A stretch of DNA of 64,000 bases from Chloroflexota bacterium (lineage in GTDB: Bacteria; Chloroflexota; Limnocylindria; Limnocylindrales; CSP1-4): positions 124,001 to 188,000 of the forward strand of contig JADMIG010000001.1 of assembly GCA_015478725.1 (NCBI GenBank), read 5' to 3'. Below, piece by piece: positions 1-8,172 of this stretch. The notes under the pieces are model-generated. The model did not search any database and was not told the origin of the DNA. It saw nothing but the letters and a program-made list of their open reading frames with translations. The first letter of the stretch is position 1. The number at the start of each line of letters is the position of its first letter. A program made the position numbers and the translations under genes.

Positions 1-1200
1 GGCGAGCTCGAGCGAGGCACCGAGCGACGCCCCGGCCATCGCCGCCTGCTGTCCAGCCTGCACTGCCAACCGGGCGCGGGCGGCGGCCAGCATGCCTGCC
101 GCGGCGGCCGCGGCAGGCCCGACCGTCTGCTCGAAGACGAGCGGCCAGTCGTCCACGACGAACCCCGCCCGGGTCGAGGTGACGAGCAGGTAGTCCGCCG
201 CGGTCGAGACCACCGCGGCGACGAGGTCGGTGGGCAGCGTCGCCCAGCGACCGAGGACCAGCCGGCTCACCGCCTCCACGTCGACGAGCTGCCAGCCCCG
301 CTCGGTCAGGCAGTTCTGCAACAACGTGCGGAGCCCGCGACGAGCGTCGGCGGAGAGATCGGCCGCGGGCGGGGTGAGGTCCGGGCTCACCACTGGCAGC
401 ACCACCCGGGCGAGCGCCGCGGCGACGAGGTCGAGGTCCCGGACGACCAGAGCGAGCGGCGCCGTGTCGAGGACGACCGAACGACGCAGGTAGGCGTCGG
501 GCAGGAGCCCGAGATCGCGCTCGGCATTGAGGGTGACGATCACCGTCGCCTGGATGTCGAGCTCGCCATCCTCGCTCTGGTACCGCGACACCCCCTCGAG
601 ATAGGCGAACACGGCCCCCCGCTGTTCGGGGCTCGCCTTGTCGAACTCGTCGAACATGACGAGCGGCAGGGAGAGCAGCGGGCTCGGCGTCATCTCCCAG
701 GACGCCGAGCCGGTCTGCACCCGCCGGCCGAGGAGGCTGCCCGGCGTCTCCCGCATGAGGAGGCGGCAGGCCGCGATGGGATCGAGTCCGAACCGCCGGG
801 CGGCGAGCGTGCCGAGGAGCGTCTTGCCGCTCTTCGTCGGACCGAGGAGGATGAAGGCCGGCCAGTTGCTCGGGTAGACATCGCGGAGGGCGCGCCGGGC
901 GATCACCGCGGCCTCGATCAGCCGAAGCATGGCCCGATGCTCCGCCGGGAGGGTGTCGAGGCTGGCGATCGACGCCGTCGGCTCGGGGACCGAGCTGGCC
1001 AGCGCGGCCCGCTTGCCGGCTCCGGTGAGGGTCCAGCTGCCCCTCGTCCGCTGTTCGACGAGGCCCCGCTCGCGCAGCCCGGCGAGGTGGTCTTGGACCG
1101 TCCGCCGTGACTCGCCGAGCGCGTCGGCAATGGGCGCGCTCCCGCGCTCGCCGGTCGCGAGCAGGTGGAGGATGTTCCTGTCGATCGTCGTCAGCTGCAT
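1..1200 (-). CDS. Winged-helix AAA+ ATPase (3' end beyond window)
   Basis: About 400 codons are visible from the ATG at 1200; the C-terminus lies off the left edge. Residues 1-65 look like a winged-helix DNA-binding domain, with a helix-turn-helix around SRRTVQDHLAGLRERG. A P-loop ATPase core follows: Walker A GPTKSGKT at about 120-127, Walker B LVMFDEFDK at about 180-188, and a sensor-like VIVTLNAERD near 215. The start overlaps the 3' end of the serine recombinase gene (its TGA is at 1191-1193), so the two are probably translationally coupled. A GGAG lies 4 nt before the ATG. I infer a DNA-bound ATPase belonging to the mobile element, perhaps a regulator or partner of the recombinase. The exact family is not recognised. 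Confidence 0.75.
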   Translation of the reverse strand, partial: MQLTTIDRNILHLLATGERGSAPIADALGESRRTVQDHLAGLRERGLVEQRTRGSWTLTGAGKRAALASSVPEPTASIASLDTLPAEHRAMLRLIEAAVIARRALRDVYPSNWPAFILLGPTKSGKTLLGTLAARRFGLDPIAACRLLMRETPGSLLGRRVQTGSASWEMTPSPLLSLPLVMFDEFDKASPEQRGAVFAYLEGVSRYQSEDGELDIQATVIVTLNAERDLGLLPDAYLRRSVVLDTAPLALVVRDLDLVAAALARVVLPVVSPDLTPPAADLSADARRGLRTLLQNCLTERGWQLVDVEAVSRLVLGRWATLPTDLVAAVVSTAADYLLVTSTRAGFVVDDWPLVFEQTVGPAAAAAAGMLAAARARLAVQAGQQAAMAGASLGASLELA

Positions 1201-2054
1201 TTCGCTCCGTCCCCATCGGTGGTCCGCGCTCGCAGCACGGTACCGTGCGCGAGCCGCACCGGCCGGTGCGCGAGACTGGCCGGGCCGGTGCGCGAAACCT
1301 CCGGAGTCTGCGCGGATGGCCGGCTGGTCACGCTCGTGGAGCACCCTCGGATTGCGCGAAGCTGCCCGGCGCCGGCAGGGAGGGGGGAGGGGGTGTCGGC
1401 GGGCTCCTGTCCGGCCGACTCCCCTGCCGGGTCGGCGGCCAGCAACCGGGCGAGGGTGGCGGTACCGATCCCCAGCCGGCGGGCGGCCTGGCGGCGGGAG
1501 AGGTGGCCGGCGGCGAGCTCGGTGCGCACCTTCGGCCAGCGACGGGCGAATACTGGCCGGGCCGTCACCGGCGGTCGGCCGATCCGCTTGCCCTGGCGGG
1601 CCGCGTGGCGCATCCCCTCGCGCACTCGATCGGCGATGAGCTCGCGCTCCATCTCGGCCACCGCGGCAAGGATCGTGAAGACGAGCCGTCCGGTCGCGCT
1701 CGTCGTATCGAGCTCCGGTTGGGTGAGGGCCGCGAAGCCGACCCCGGCATGCTCGAAGTCACGGAGGGTGGCAAGGGCATGGAGGGTCGAGCGGAAGGCC
1801 CGGTCGAGCTTCCAGACCATGACGAGATCGACCTTCCGCTGCGCAACGTCGGCGAGCAGACGCGCCCAGGCCGTGCGATGGGCGAGATCACCGGCCGCTG
1901 CCGTGTCGACGTACTCGAGCACCTCCCAGCCGCGCGTCCGGACATAGTCGCGCAGGGCGTCGAGCTGGAGCTCGGGGTCCTGGTCCTTGTCGCGGGTGCT
2001 GACCCTCGCGTACAGGGCGACCCGCAGCGGGCGAGGCGTGACGGTGCCGGTCAT
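1191..2054 (-). CDS. Serine recombinase (resolvase/invertase family)
   Basis: A 287-residue protein. The N-terminal resolvase domain carries the signature YARVSTRDKDQDPELQL with catalytic Ser19, and continues through VWKLDRAFRS and EMERELIADRVREGM, the usual core and arm-helix elements of small serine recombinases. A helix-turn-helix near residues 185-215 (LSRRQAARRLGIGTATLARL) should bind the recombination site. The last ~70 residues are low complexity and may be dispensable. The ATG at 2054 overlaps the stop of the upstream small gene by 4 bp (ATGA), which fixes the start. It probably mediates site-specific recombination or resolution for the integrative element. The target site is unknown. 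Confidence 0.9.
   Translation of the reverse strand: MTGTVTPRPLRVALYARVSTRDKDQDPELQLDALRDYVRTRGWEVLEYVDTAAAGDLAHRTAWARLLADVAQRKVDLVMVWKLDRAFRSTLHALATLRDFEHAGVGFAALTQPELDTTSATGRLVFTILAAVAEMERELIADRVREGMRHAARQGKRIGRPPVTARPVFARRWPKVRTELAAGHLSRRQAARRLGIGTATLARLLAADPAGESAGQEPADTPSPLPAGAGQLRAIRGCSTSVTSRPSAQTPEVSRTGPASLAHRPVRLAHGTVLRARTTDGDGAKCS
1235..1295 (-). promoter_or_regulatory. Candidate operator array upstream of the winged-helix ATPase
   Basis: A perfect 14-bp palindrome, GCACGGTACCGTGC, covers 1235-1248, only 35 bp upstream of the ATPase start. The octamer GTGCGCGA occurs three times at 1245, 1266 and 1288, spaced 21 and 22 bp, close to two helical turns. The array lies inside the 3' end of the recombinase gene. 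It could be the binding site of the downstream winged-helix protein (autoregulation) or a recombinase site. This is inference from the sequence pattern alone. Confidence 0.4.
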
Positions 2055-2323
2055 GGTGCCGCCTCGTGCCGCCGCTTGGCCGACCGGCGACGTGTCGTGG
2101 CCGATTTGGCCGCGAGCGCGGCCATGTATGCCTTTCGGGCAGCTTCCGCTCGGGCGACCCGCTCTGCGGGGGGCAGAATGCCGTCGGGGTCTACGTCGCG
2201 CTCGAAGCGGTCGAGGAAGGCGCGCCGGCCGGCGGCGGTGTACTCGTGCGGATCGTGGGTCGCGCGCAGGCGCAACCCGCCGATGCGGCCATACAGCTGA
2301 GGGAGTGAAGGTCTCCGTGACAT
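2051..2323 (-). CDS. Small conserved protein paired with recombinase
   Basis: A 90-residue basic protein starting at ATG 2323. The central part (YGRIGGLRLRATHDPHEYT, then AAGRRAFLDRFERDVDPDG) looks like a folded conserved core; the tail is Arg/Lys/Ala rich. Proteins with this wording are, from memory, often encoded beside recombinases in high-GC mobile elements, but no function is established that I know of. It is the first gene of a tight operon: its TGA overlaps the recombinase ATG. It may be an accessory DNA-binding or directionality factor (inference). Confidence 0.65.
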   Translation of the reverse strand: MSRRPSLPQLYGRIGGLRLRATHDPHEYTAAGRRAFLDRFERDVDPDGILPPAERVARAEAARKAYMAALAAKSATTRRRSAKRRHEAAP

Positions 2324-2759
2324 GTGCGAGCTTCCCCACCCCGCGCGCAACGGGGCTCCGAAACTCGCAGGGTCCGGCGACAAGCCGGCCCACACCGGGA
2401 TCCGAGGGCCCACCGTCCCGATCCAGGTGGATCGTCCGGCCAGACCCCGTTCCCGCCGACAACTGCCCGGCGGGCGGCTCCCTTTGCGATGACTTCCTCA
2501 GCGACTAGGTCCGCCGTAGTGCCGACGGCCCGCTGCCCGATGGGCAGGTGCTCTCTGCTGAGGAAGCCTGCTATTCAGCTACCGCGGACGCTACACCGCG
2601 GTGTCAAGTCCCGCCAGTCCGTTTCCACGCCCATCGTTGATCGCCTGGATCGTTGGGGCCGTCGCACTGTGGCCCGCGGCGCTGATGTGGTGGTTCTGAC
2701 TCCTCGACGCCGACGACCGGGACGGCTACCTCGACGCCGCACGCGATCGCCTGCGCGCG
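2324..2759. other. Gene-poor gap in the mobile element
   Basis: No gene is supported here. The stretch is less GC-biased than its surroundings and separates the minus-strand recombinase operon from the next plausible reading frame. It contains two short hairpins: CTGCCC/GGGCAG at 2533-2547, and a perfect 7-bp repeat pair ACCGCGG/CCGCGGT at 2581-2602 with an 8-nt spacer. Either could be a terminator or a recombinase-related site. A protein-like but start-less frame runs from 2700 into the next ORF, so part of the gap may be a decayed gene. Confidence 0.4.
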
Positions 2760-3200
2760 ATGTTCGGCCTGGACATCGCGGACTGGTTGCGCTCGCCCCA
2801 GGCGGCCGTCGCCCGTGGTCGACGCGATGAGATGATTGCCTCCGAATGGTCCGTCACCCGCGCCAAGACGCCCGACAGTGAGATCGTGGTCAAGGGGTGG
2901 GCCGTGAACGAGTACGCATATGCCCGAGGTCTGGAGGATCGGCTCGCCGGGGTATCAGCTGGCCTCGCCCGCCGTCGTCGCCAGTCCGTTCCCCTCGGGA
3001 TCCGCGGCCAGAACCGGGCCGTCCGGACCGATGGTGCCCTCGCGCTGGCCTCCGCCCGACAGCGGGCGTTCGGTGGTGTGACGGCCGCCCTCCAGCCGGC
3101 CGTCACCGCGTCCCATCTGGCCGCCGGCCAGACCGTGACGATCGGCGGCGCTCAGGCACCAGCCCGTAGAAGCACCTTCCGGGCCCGTCCGCCGGCGTGA
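2760..3200 (+). CDS. Hypothetical protein, possibly a 5'-truncated gene
   Basis: A 146-codon plus-strand frame with strong G/C bias at third positions and a protein-like start region (MFGLDIADWLRSPQAAVARG). The open frame extends upstream to a TGA at 2697-2699 with equally protein-like residues (LLDADDRDGYLDAARDRLRA), so the true start is uncertain and the gene may have lost its 5' end. I recognise no domain; the C-terminal third is low complexity and basic. It is the only plus-strand candidate in the mobile element, and the overlapping minus-strand frame looks like its shadow. Confidence 0.4.
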   Translation: MFGLDIADWLRSPQAAVARGRRDEMIASEWSVTRAKTPDSEIVVKGWAVNEYAYARGLEDRLAGVSAGLARRRRQSVPLGIRGQNRAVRTDGALALASARQRAFGGVTAALQPAVTASHLAAGQTVTIGGAQAPARRSTFRARPPA

Positions 3201-3262
3201 GGACCCCAGTATGGTCTCGCCCGGCGTCGTCGCCGGCAGGCCAGCGGCTCGTGTCGCCGCGA

Positions 3263-3844
3263 TCACGACGATCGTGAGCGCGATCGGCGTCGCGGGCGGG
3301 CGCGGTCCATGACGACGATGAATGTGGCTGGGGTTGCCTTCGGAAGCAGCGAGTCGGGCGCCGGGTCGCCCGGACGACGGCCGCTGATCCGGAGCCAGGC
3401 CCTGCACGCGCAGCGCACCTCGCAGGGCCCACGCGCGGGCTCCCGGAACCAGATCATGCGCCCGGAGGCGTCGGTCTCGGTCTCGCCGGGGTGCGGCCCA
3501 CTGGGTCGCCAGACGATGCGCGCGGTTCCGTCGGGCTGTGGTATCGGCACGAGCTCGCGCCGTGGGCGTGGGCGCGGGGCCGTGCCCAGGGCGCTGGCCG
3601 GCCGCTCGTATACCGGCCGACCGCGCTGGGCGCTCTGCGCCATGTCGAGGGACAGGTCGACGTCGAGCGTGAGCTCGGCGGGGACGAGCGGCGGGTTGCC
3701 CTGCGTCGAGGCTCCCTGCCGGCCCACGATCCGGCGGCAGTACGGGCAGCTGAGGTGCCGCAGTCGGAAGGCCGTGCGTCGGCGTCGCGGATCCGGGTAC
3801 CACTCGCCGTAGCGCACCTCCGCCGCGACGCGTTCCTCGCTCAC
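3263..3844 (-). CDS. Putative zinc-binding protein coupled to the integrase
   Basis: A 193-residue protein starting at GTG 3844, which overlaps the stop of the tyrosine recombinase by 4 bp (GTGA), so it is the second gene of an integrase operon. It carries CPYC at about 33-36 and a second cluster, CEVRCAC, at about 141-147, which together could form a zinc-binding site. Conserved-looking tryptophans and a short acidic stretch lie between them, and the C-terminal 20 residues are very Arg-rich. No family is recognised. The tight coupling suggests a role in excision control or element maintenance (inference). Confidence 0.6.
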   Translation of the reverse strand: MSEERVAAEVRYGEWYPDPRRRRTAFRLRHLSCPYCRRIVGRQGASTQGNPPLVPAELTLDVDLSLDMAQSAQRGRPVYERPASALGTAPRPRPRRELVPIPQPDGTARIVWRPSGPHPGETETDASGRMIWFREPARGPCEVRCACRAWLRISGRRPGDPAPDSLLPKATPATFIVVMDRARPRRRSRSRSS

Positions 3845-4788
3845 AGCTGATCGCCCGGGTTGAAACGCCGCGCCGCGGCGATGGCGCGATCGGCCGCCGT
3901 CGCCGCGGCGTAGCGTTGGAGCATCGCCCGACTGCGCCAGCCGGCGAGCTGCATGAGATCGCCCTCTTGCATCCCGGCCGCCAGCATGGCGTGAGCGTAG
4001 CTGTGGCGAAACTGATGGGGGTGGACGCCCGGCATGCCGGCGGCCAGGCCGCGCTCGCGGACGAGGTGCCCGACCCCCGAGATGGTGAGGCGTCCTTTGC
4101 GGGCGATCCAGAGCCAGGGCAGGTTGGCGTGGGCGTGCCGTGCCCGCAGCCGGGTGTAGCGGTCGAGCGCCTTGACCGCCTTCGCGCCCACGTGGGTGGT
4201 CCGTTCACGACGGCCCTTGCCGAGGACGCGGATGATCCCCGCGTCGAGATCGACGTCGTTCGTCAGCGGATCATCGGGCGTCCAGCGGAGGTTGGCGATC
4301 TCCGAGAGCCGCGCCCCCGTGCCGATGAACGTGCGGATGATCGCGAGGTCGCGGCGGTCCTCGAACGACGGCCCCGCGCAGGCCGCGAGGATGCGGCGCA
4401 GGTCGTCCTCGGCGAGGACCGCGGGCGGCGCCTCGGGCAGCTTGGGCTTGCGCATCCGCGCCATGGGACTCTGGCGGATCTCGCCCTCCTCCTCGGCCCA
4501 GCGGAAGAACGCCTGCAGCCCGGAGTAGCGATTGAACGCGGTGGCCGGCCGCCAGCGCGCGAGCTGGTCCTCGATGAACGCCTCGACATGCTCGCGCCGG
4601 ATGGCCGCGAGGTCGGTGGGCATGCCCTGCGCCGCGAGAAAGTCGGCGAAGCGATCGATGCTCGCGAGGTAGGTCGTGACCGTGGCAGGCGCAAGGTTCC
4701 CCGCCCGCAGGCCGCGGGCGAAGCTCGTCCGGTTGACGGCGAGGTCGCCGTGGCGTTGAATGGTGGGCGTGGTGGGTCTTGGCGGCAT
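3841..4788 (-). CDS. Tyrosine recombinase/integrase (XerC/D-like)
   Basis: A 315-residue integrase with an N-terminal SAM-like core-binding domain (about 20-110) and a C-terminal catalytic domain (about 125-305). Visible catalytic elements are Arg in [26 protein letters not shown] (the H-x-x-R box), [14 protein letters not shown] with the Trp/His position and the nucleophile Tyr. It is a full-length simple phage/ICE or Xer-type enzyme. It lies 109 bp from tRNA-Lys(CTT), a typical integration target, and reads away from the tRNA. The ATG at 4788 is chosen as the first in-frame start after the intergenic region. It probably integrates and excises the element occupying the left end of the window. 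Confidence 0.9.
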   Translation of the reverse strand: MPPRPTTPTIQRHGDLAVNRTSFARGLRAGNLAPATVTTYLASIDRFADFLAAQGMPTDLAAIRREHVEAFIEDQLARWRPATAFNRYSGLQAFFRWAEEEGEIRQSPMARMRKPKLPEAPPAVLAEDDLRRILAACAGPSFEDRRDLAIIRTFIGTGARLSEIANLRWTPDDPLTNDVDLDAGIIRVLGKGRRERTTHVGAKAVKALDRYTRLRARHAHANLPWLWIARKGRLTISGVGHLVRERGLAAGMPGVHPHQFRHSYAHAMLAAGMQEGDLMQLAGWRSRAMLQRYAAATAADRAIAAARRFNPGDQL

Positions 4789-4897
4789 CGCGGGTGTGCC
4801 TCTGGGGGGGGGTTCGAAGACGCCCCAGTTTTACGCCCTACGAGCGCCGTAGTCAAGGCAAACCGCAGGTATACGCTCTAGTGGAGCGTGAAACGGC
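4789..4897. promoter_or_regulatory. Integrase-tRNA intergenic region: promoter and possible attachment site
   Basis: This 109-bp gap must hold the integrase promoter (minus) and the tRNA promoter (plus). Inverted repeats CTACG/CGTAG near 4843-4857 and ACGCTC/GAGCGT at 4873-4889 could be integrase arm or core sites. A TACGCT box at 4872-4877, about 20 nt before the tRNA, fits the TAnnnT -10 form seen elsewhere in the window. The matching attachment repeat at the other element end would lie outside the window. Confidence 0.35.
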
Positions 4898-4972
4898 GGG
4901 CCGGTAGCTCAACGGTAGAGCAAGTGACTCTTAATCACTTGGTTGAGAGTTCGAATCTCTCCCGGCTCACCA
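4898..4972 (+). tRNA. tRNA-Lys (anticodon CTT), CCA encoded
   Basis: A complete 75-nt cloverleaf. The acceptor GGGCCGG pairs with CCGGCTC (one G-U). The D-stem is GCTC/GAGC. The anticodon stem AGTGA/TCACT closes the loop CTCTTAA, placing CTT at 4930-4932. The variable loop has 5 nt, and the T-stem GAGAG/CTCTC closes TTCGAAT. Discriminator A is at 4969 and CCA at 4970-4972. It is probably the target of the adjacent integrase, though the element lies on its 5' side, whereas integration into the 3' half is more usual. Confidence 0.97.
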
Positions 4973-5039
4973 TCAGGCCGTGCGCACTCGCCACCCGGCG
5001 AGTTGACGCCGGTTACGCCTCTCGCCTAGGCTTCGCGAC

Positions 5040-5100
5040 GGCGATGGTTCCCGCCGAGACGCGCTGCGTCTGAACCGCCCCGGACGGGCTGATGGCTCCT
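5040..5100 (+). ncRNA. Fluoride riboswitch (crcB motif)
   Basis: The sequence follows the crcB motif. GGCGATGG with a closing CGCC forms the first stem at 5040-5055. An optional AGACGC/GCGTCT hairpin and the AACCGCC joint follow. The 3' element GGGCTGATGGCTCCT ends at 5100, after GCCC/GGGC pairing. The pseudoknot between the first loop and GGCTCC has two non-pairing central positions, so it is slightly off consensus. Directly downstream is an operon with CrcB, the known fluoride channel, which strongly supports the call. A small CTGCT/AGCAG hairpin at about 5104-5114 could be part of the expression platform. The ATG at 5092 lies inside the conserved CTGATGGCTCC and is therefore not the start of the next gene. 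Confidence 0.85.
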
Positions 5101-5154
5101 GGACTGCTGAGCAGCCAGGGGCCGTCGTCGTTCCTGGGGACCGGAGGTTCGGAC

Positions 5155-6393
5155 GTGGACAACGTCTATCTCGTCGCCGCCGCCTGGATGGGCCTCGCGC
5201 TCGCGGCCAGCCTCGCCTCGATCAGGCTCGGCATCTCTGTCGCCCTCGTGGAGATCGCGATGGGGGTGCTCGCCGGCAACACGGTCCACCTCCAGTCGAC
5301 CCCATGGATCGACTTCCTCGCCGGCTTCGGATCCGGCCTCCTCACGTTCCTCGCAGGCGCCGAGATCGACCCCGAGTCGCTCCGCCGTCACGCCCGGATC
5401 TCGCTCACCGTGGGCGTCATCTCGTTCCTCCTCCCGTTCCTCGTCGCGTTCGGCTTCGCCTACTTCGTGGCGGGCTGGGGCCTTGCGGCATCGGAGATCG
5501 CCGGCGTGTCGCTGTCGACGACGTCCGTCGCGGTCGTCTACGCGGTGATGATCGAATCCGGCCTCGCCGAGGTGGATCTCGGGAAGACGATCCTTGCCGC
5601 CTGCTTCGTCACGGATCTCGGGACCGTGCTCGGCCTCGGCGTGCTGTTCGCCGACTTCGATCCGCTCCTCCTCGGCTTCATCGCGACGACGACGGTCACC
5701 CTCTACTTCATGCCGCGCTGGACCCGATGGTTCATCGTCCATGTGCCGGGCCGGGTGTCAGAACCGGAGATCAAGTTCCTCTTCTTCGTCCTGTTCCTCC
5801 TCGGCGGCCTGGCCGCTCAGGCGAAGAGTGAGGCAGTGCTCCCGGCCTACCTCGTGGGGCTCGCCGTTGCGGGCGTCTTCGTCCGCGACCGTGTCCTCGT
5901 CGATCGGATGCGCTCGATCGCGTTCGGCCTGCTCACGCCGTTCTACTTCATCAAGGCCGGCCTGTATGTCTCGCTCCCGGCCGTCGCCGCGGGAATCGGC
6001 CTCATCGTCGCCTTCCTCGGGCTCAAGATCGCCGCCAAGATCGTCGGCGTGTGGCCCACGAGCCGGGCCTTCGGGTTGCCCGTGCGCGAGGCGAACTACA
6101 TGACGCTCCTCATGGCGACGGGGTTGACGTTCGGGACGATCGCGGCCTTGTTCGGACTCACGAACGGCTACATCGACCAGGCGCGGTACACGATCCTTGT
6201 CACGACGGTCATCCTGTCAGCGGTGGTGCCGACGTTCATCGCGACGAAGTTCTTCGAGCCACGGGCGATCAGCGAACTCGAAACCGCAGAGATCGAGGCC
6301 GCCGAGGGGATCGACGCGGACGGGCTCGGCCGTCGTCGGGCGATCCACATCGATGACAGCGCAGGTGGCTCGAGAGAGGTGGAGCCGGCGTGA
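5155..6393 (+). CDS. CPA2-type cation:proton antiporter of the fluoride operon
   Basis: A 412-residue integral membrane protein with about 12 hydrophobic segments and the CPA2/KefB-like layout: a first half with FLAGAEIDPESLRRHARIS, and a second half with a long transport domain (YFIKAGLYVSLPAV, LMATGLTFGTIAAL). The start is GTG 5155, preceded by GGAGG at 5143-5147 with 7-nt spacing; the upstream in-frame ATG 5092 is inside the riboswitch. It overlaps crcB by 4 bp. Proton antiporters are known members of fluoride-riboswitch regulons. This one may help export fluoride or restore pH under fluoride load (inference). The ion carried cannot be told from sequence. Confidence 0.85.
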   Translation: MDNVYLVAAAWMGLALAASLASIRLGISVALVEIAMGVLAGNTVHLQSTPWIDFLAGFGSGLLTFLAGAEIDPESLRRHARISLTVGVISFLLPFLVAFGFAYFVAGWGLAASEIAGVSLSTTSVAVVYAVMIESGLAEVDLGKTILAACFVTDLGTVLGLGVLFADFDPLLLGFIATTTVTLYFMPRWTRWFIVHVPGRVSEPEIKFLFFVLFLLGGLAAQAKSEAVLPAYLVGLAVAGVFVRDRVLVDRMRSIAFGLLTPFYFIKAGLYVSLPAVAAGIGLIVAFLGLKIAAKIVGVWPTSRAFGLPVREANYMTLLMATGLTFGTIAALFGLTNGYIDQARYTILVTTVILSAVVPTFIATKFFEPRAISELETAEIEAAEGIDADGLGRRRAIHIDDSAGGSREVEPA

Positions 6394-6761
6394 CGTATCT
6401 CGCGATCTCGATCGGGGCGGTGCTCGGGGCGAACGCTCGCTACCTCATCGGCGGCTGGGTGGCGGACCGGATGGGAGCGAGCTTCCCGTACGGGACCCTC
6501 GTCATCAACATCAGCGGCTCGTTCCTTCTCGGGGTCGCCATCACGCTGGTCACCGAACGGGCGATCGGGCCGTGGTGGATCCGGCCGGGCTTTGCCATCG
6601 GCTTCGTCGGCGCCTACACCACGTTCTCCACCTTCAGCTACGAGACGCTCAGTCTCATGCAGGCCGGGAGCCTCGTCGCCGCCGCTGCCAACATCGTGAG
6701 CAGCGTGGGCGGCGCGCTCGCCGGCGTGTACCTCGGATCGCTGCTCGTCCGGGCGTTGTGA
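6390..6761 (+). CDS. crcB: Fluoride channel CrcB/Fluc
   Basis: A 123-residue four-helix membrane protein with both family signatures: NISGSFLLG at about 44-52, and GFVGAYTTFSTFSYE at about 71-85 holding the TTFS fluoride-path residues. Members form antiparallel dimers that let F- leave the cytoplasm. The GTG start at 6390 overlaps the antiporter stop (GTGA), with GGTGGAG upstream. It is the second gene of the riboswitch-led operon, so expression should rise with fluoride. Confidence 0.96.
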   Translation: MTYLAISIGAVLGANARYLIGGWVADRMGASFPYGTLVINISGSFLLGVAITLVTERAIGPWWIRPGFAIGFVGAYTTFSTFSYETLSLMQAGSLVAAAANIVSSVGGALAGVYLGSLLVRAL

Positions 6762-6774
6762 GGAGGACGGATCG

Positions 6775-8070
6775 ATGCGACCGCACAGTCGGGGTCTTCG
6801 CGTCCAGGTCTTCGTCGGCGAGGCGGATCAGGCGGGCCGCATCCCCCGCTACCAGGCGATCCTCGAATACCTCCGCCGGGAGGGCGCGGCGGGCGCCACC
6901 GTCGTCCGGGGGGTGGCCGGCTTCGGGGTCAACAGCAAGATCCACACCGCGGCCATCCTCCGTCTGTCGATGGACCTGCCGATGATCCTCACCTGGGTGG
7001 ATGCACCCGGCCGGGTCGAGCGATTGCTGCCCGGCCTCGTCGAGCTGGCAGGCTCGGGTGTCGTCACGGTGGAGGAGGTCGGTGTCGCGGCGTACGGGGG
7101 GCGGCGCCTCGAGCAGCTCCGGTTCGATCTGCCCGTCGGCGACGTCATGACCCGGTCCGTCGTCTCCATCGACGATGCGGCGCCGGTCCGCGCCGCCGTG
7201 GGCCTGCTGCTCGACCGGGACTTCCGGGCTCTCCCGGTCGTCGACCGCGACCGGCGCGTCCTCGGCCTCGTCACCAACGGCGACCTCGTCCGCCGCGGGA
7301 AGCTCGGGGCGCGCCTGGAGCTCCTCGCCGCGATGAAGGAGGAGACGAGGACGTCGGTCCTCGAACACCTCGATGCCCAGCAGACGGTGCGGGACGTGAT
7401 GAGCGTCGACCCGACGACGATCCCGGCTGGAGCGACGCTGGCGGAGGCGACGCATCTCATGGCGGACCGCCATCTGAAGCGCGTGCCCGTCGTCGACGGC
7501 GATGGGCGGCTGGTCGGGATCCTTGCCCGATCGGACGTCCTCCGGGCGGTGGGTGAGACGTTCCCGCGGGAGGGGGCGGCCCACGAGGACCACGCGGGCG
7601 CCCAGACGGTCGGCGAGATCATGCGCCACGACGCGCCGATCGTGCTCGCCGACGCCGAGCTCGGGACGCTGCTCGATGCCGTGACCTCGACCCGCCTCAA
7701 CCGGGCCGTCATCGTGGACGCGGACGACCGGGTCCTCGGCGTCGTGAGCGACGCCGACATCATCGCATCCGTCGATCCGGCGGCCGCGAACGGTCTCCTC
7801 GGCGCGCTCATGCGGACGGCGGGGCGGCCAACGGGTTCCGGACTGACGGCGGCCCGGCTCATCCGGCGACCACTCGTGACGATCGCCCAGACGGCGACGA
7901 TCGCCGAGGCGGCGCGGCTCATGATCGACGAGCGGCGGAAGGTCCTCAGCGTCACGGACCCAAGCGGCCGATTGCTCGGCATCGTCGACCGGGCGGATCT
8001 CCTCGCCGCGACAGGCGAGGCACTGGGGGAGCTCACGGCGTCGCCGGCCGACGACGACGATGACGGATAG
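6775..8070 (+). CDS. DUF190 protein with four CBS domains
   Basis: A 431-residue cytoplasmic protein. Residues 1-110 form a DUF190 domain (PII-like fold; VQVFVGEADQ, GFGVNSKIHTAAILRLS), a family often encoded beside crcB. Four CBS motifs follow, at about 119-180, 203-262, 280-335 and 360-425, giving two Bateman modules that usually bind adenine nucleotides. The tail is poly-Asp. An AGGAGG lies 7 nt before the ATG. It closes the fluoride operon, and a nucleotide- or ion-sensing regulator of the two transporters is the natural inference. DUF190 joined to four CBS domains is less usual than stand-alone DUF190. Confidence 0.85.
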   Translation: MRPHSRGLRVQVFVGEADQAGRIPRYQAILEYLRREGAAGATVVRGVAGFGVNSKIHTAAILRLSMDLPMILTWVDAPGRVERLLPGLVELAGSGVVTVEEVGVAAYGGRRLEQLRFDLPVGDVMTRSVVSIDDAAPVRAAVGLLLDRDFRALPVVDRDRRVLGLVTNGDLVRRGKLGARLELLAAMKEETRTSVLEHLDAQQTVRDVMSVDPTTIPAGATLAEATHLMADRHLKRVPVVDGDGRLVGILARSDVLRAVGETFPREGAAHEDHAGAQTVGEIMRHDAPIVLADAELGTLLDAVTSTRLNRAVIVDADDRVLGVVSDADIIASVDPAAANGLLGALMRTAGRPTGSGLTAARLIRRPLVTIAQTATIAEAARLMIDERRKVLSVTDPSGRLLGIVDRADLLAATGEALGELTASPADDDDDG

Positions 8071-8172
8071 GCCGCTCGCCCACTGACTCCGTGTCCGCCT
8101 CGACGTCGTCGACGTGAGCGATCACTGAGCCAAGGGGCCGCGCGAGCGGCCGGGTCTCCCGGGAGGTCACGG

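Noticed and set aside
3841-4972. A second copy of part of tRNA-Lys marking the other attachment site
   Set aside because: I saw no convincing repeat of the tRNA sequence within the window. The other end is probably to the left of position 1, so element borders cannot be set.
4888-5073. A 61-codon ORF covering tRNA-Lys
   Set aside because: It is produced by reading through the tRNA and the riboswitch; both RNA features explain the sequence.
5092-5154. ATG 5092 as the start of the antiporter gene
   Set aside because: It lies inside the conserved 3' element of the fluoride riboswitch; GTG 5155 has an ideal GGAGG 7 nt upstream and better matches the membrane protein N-terminus.
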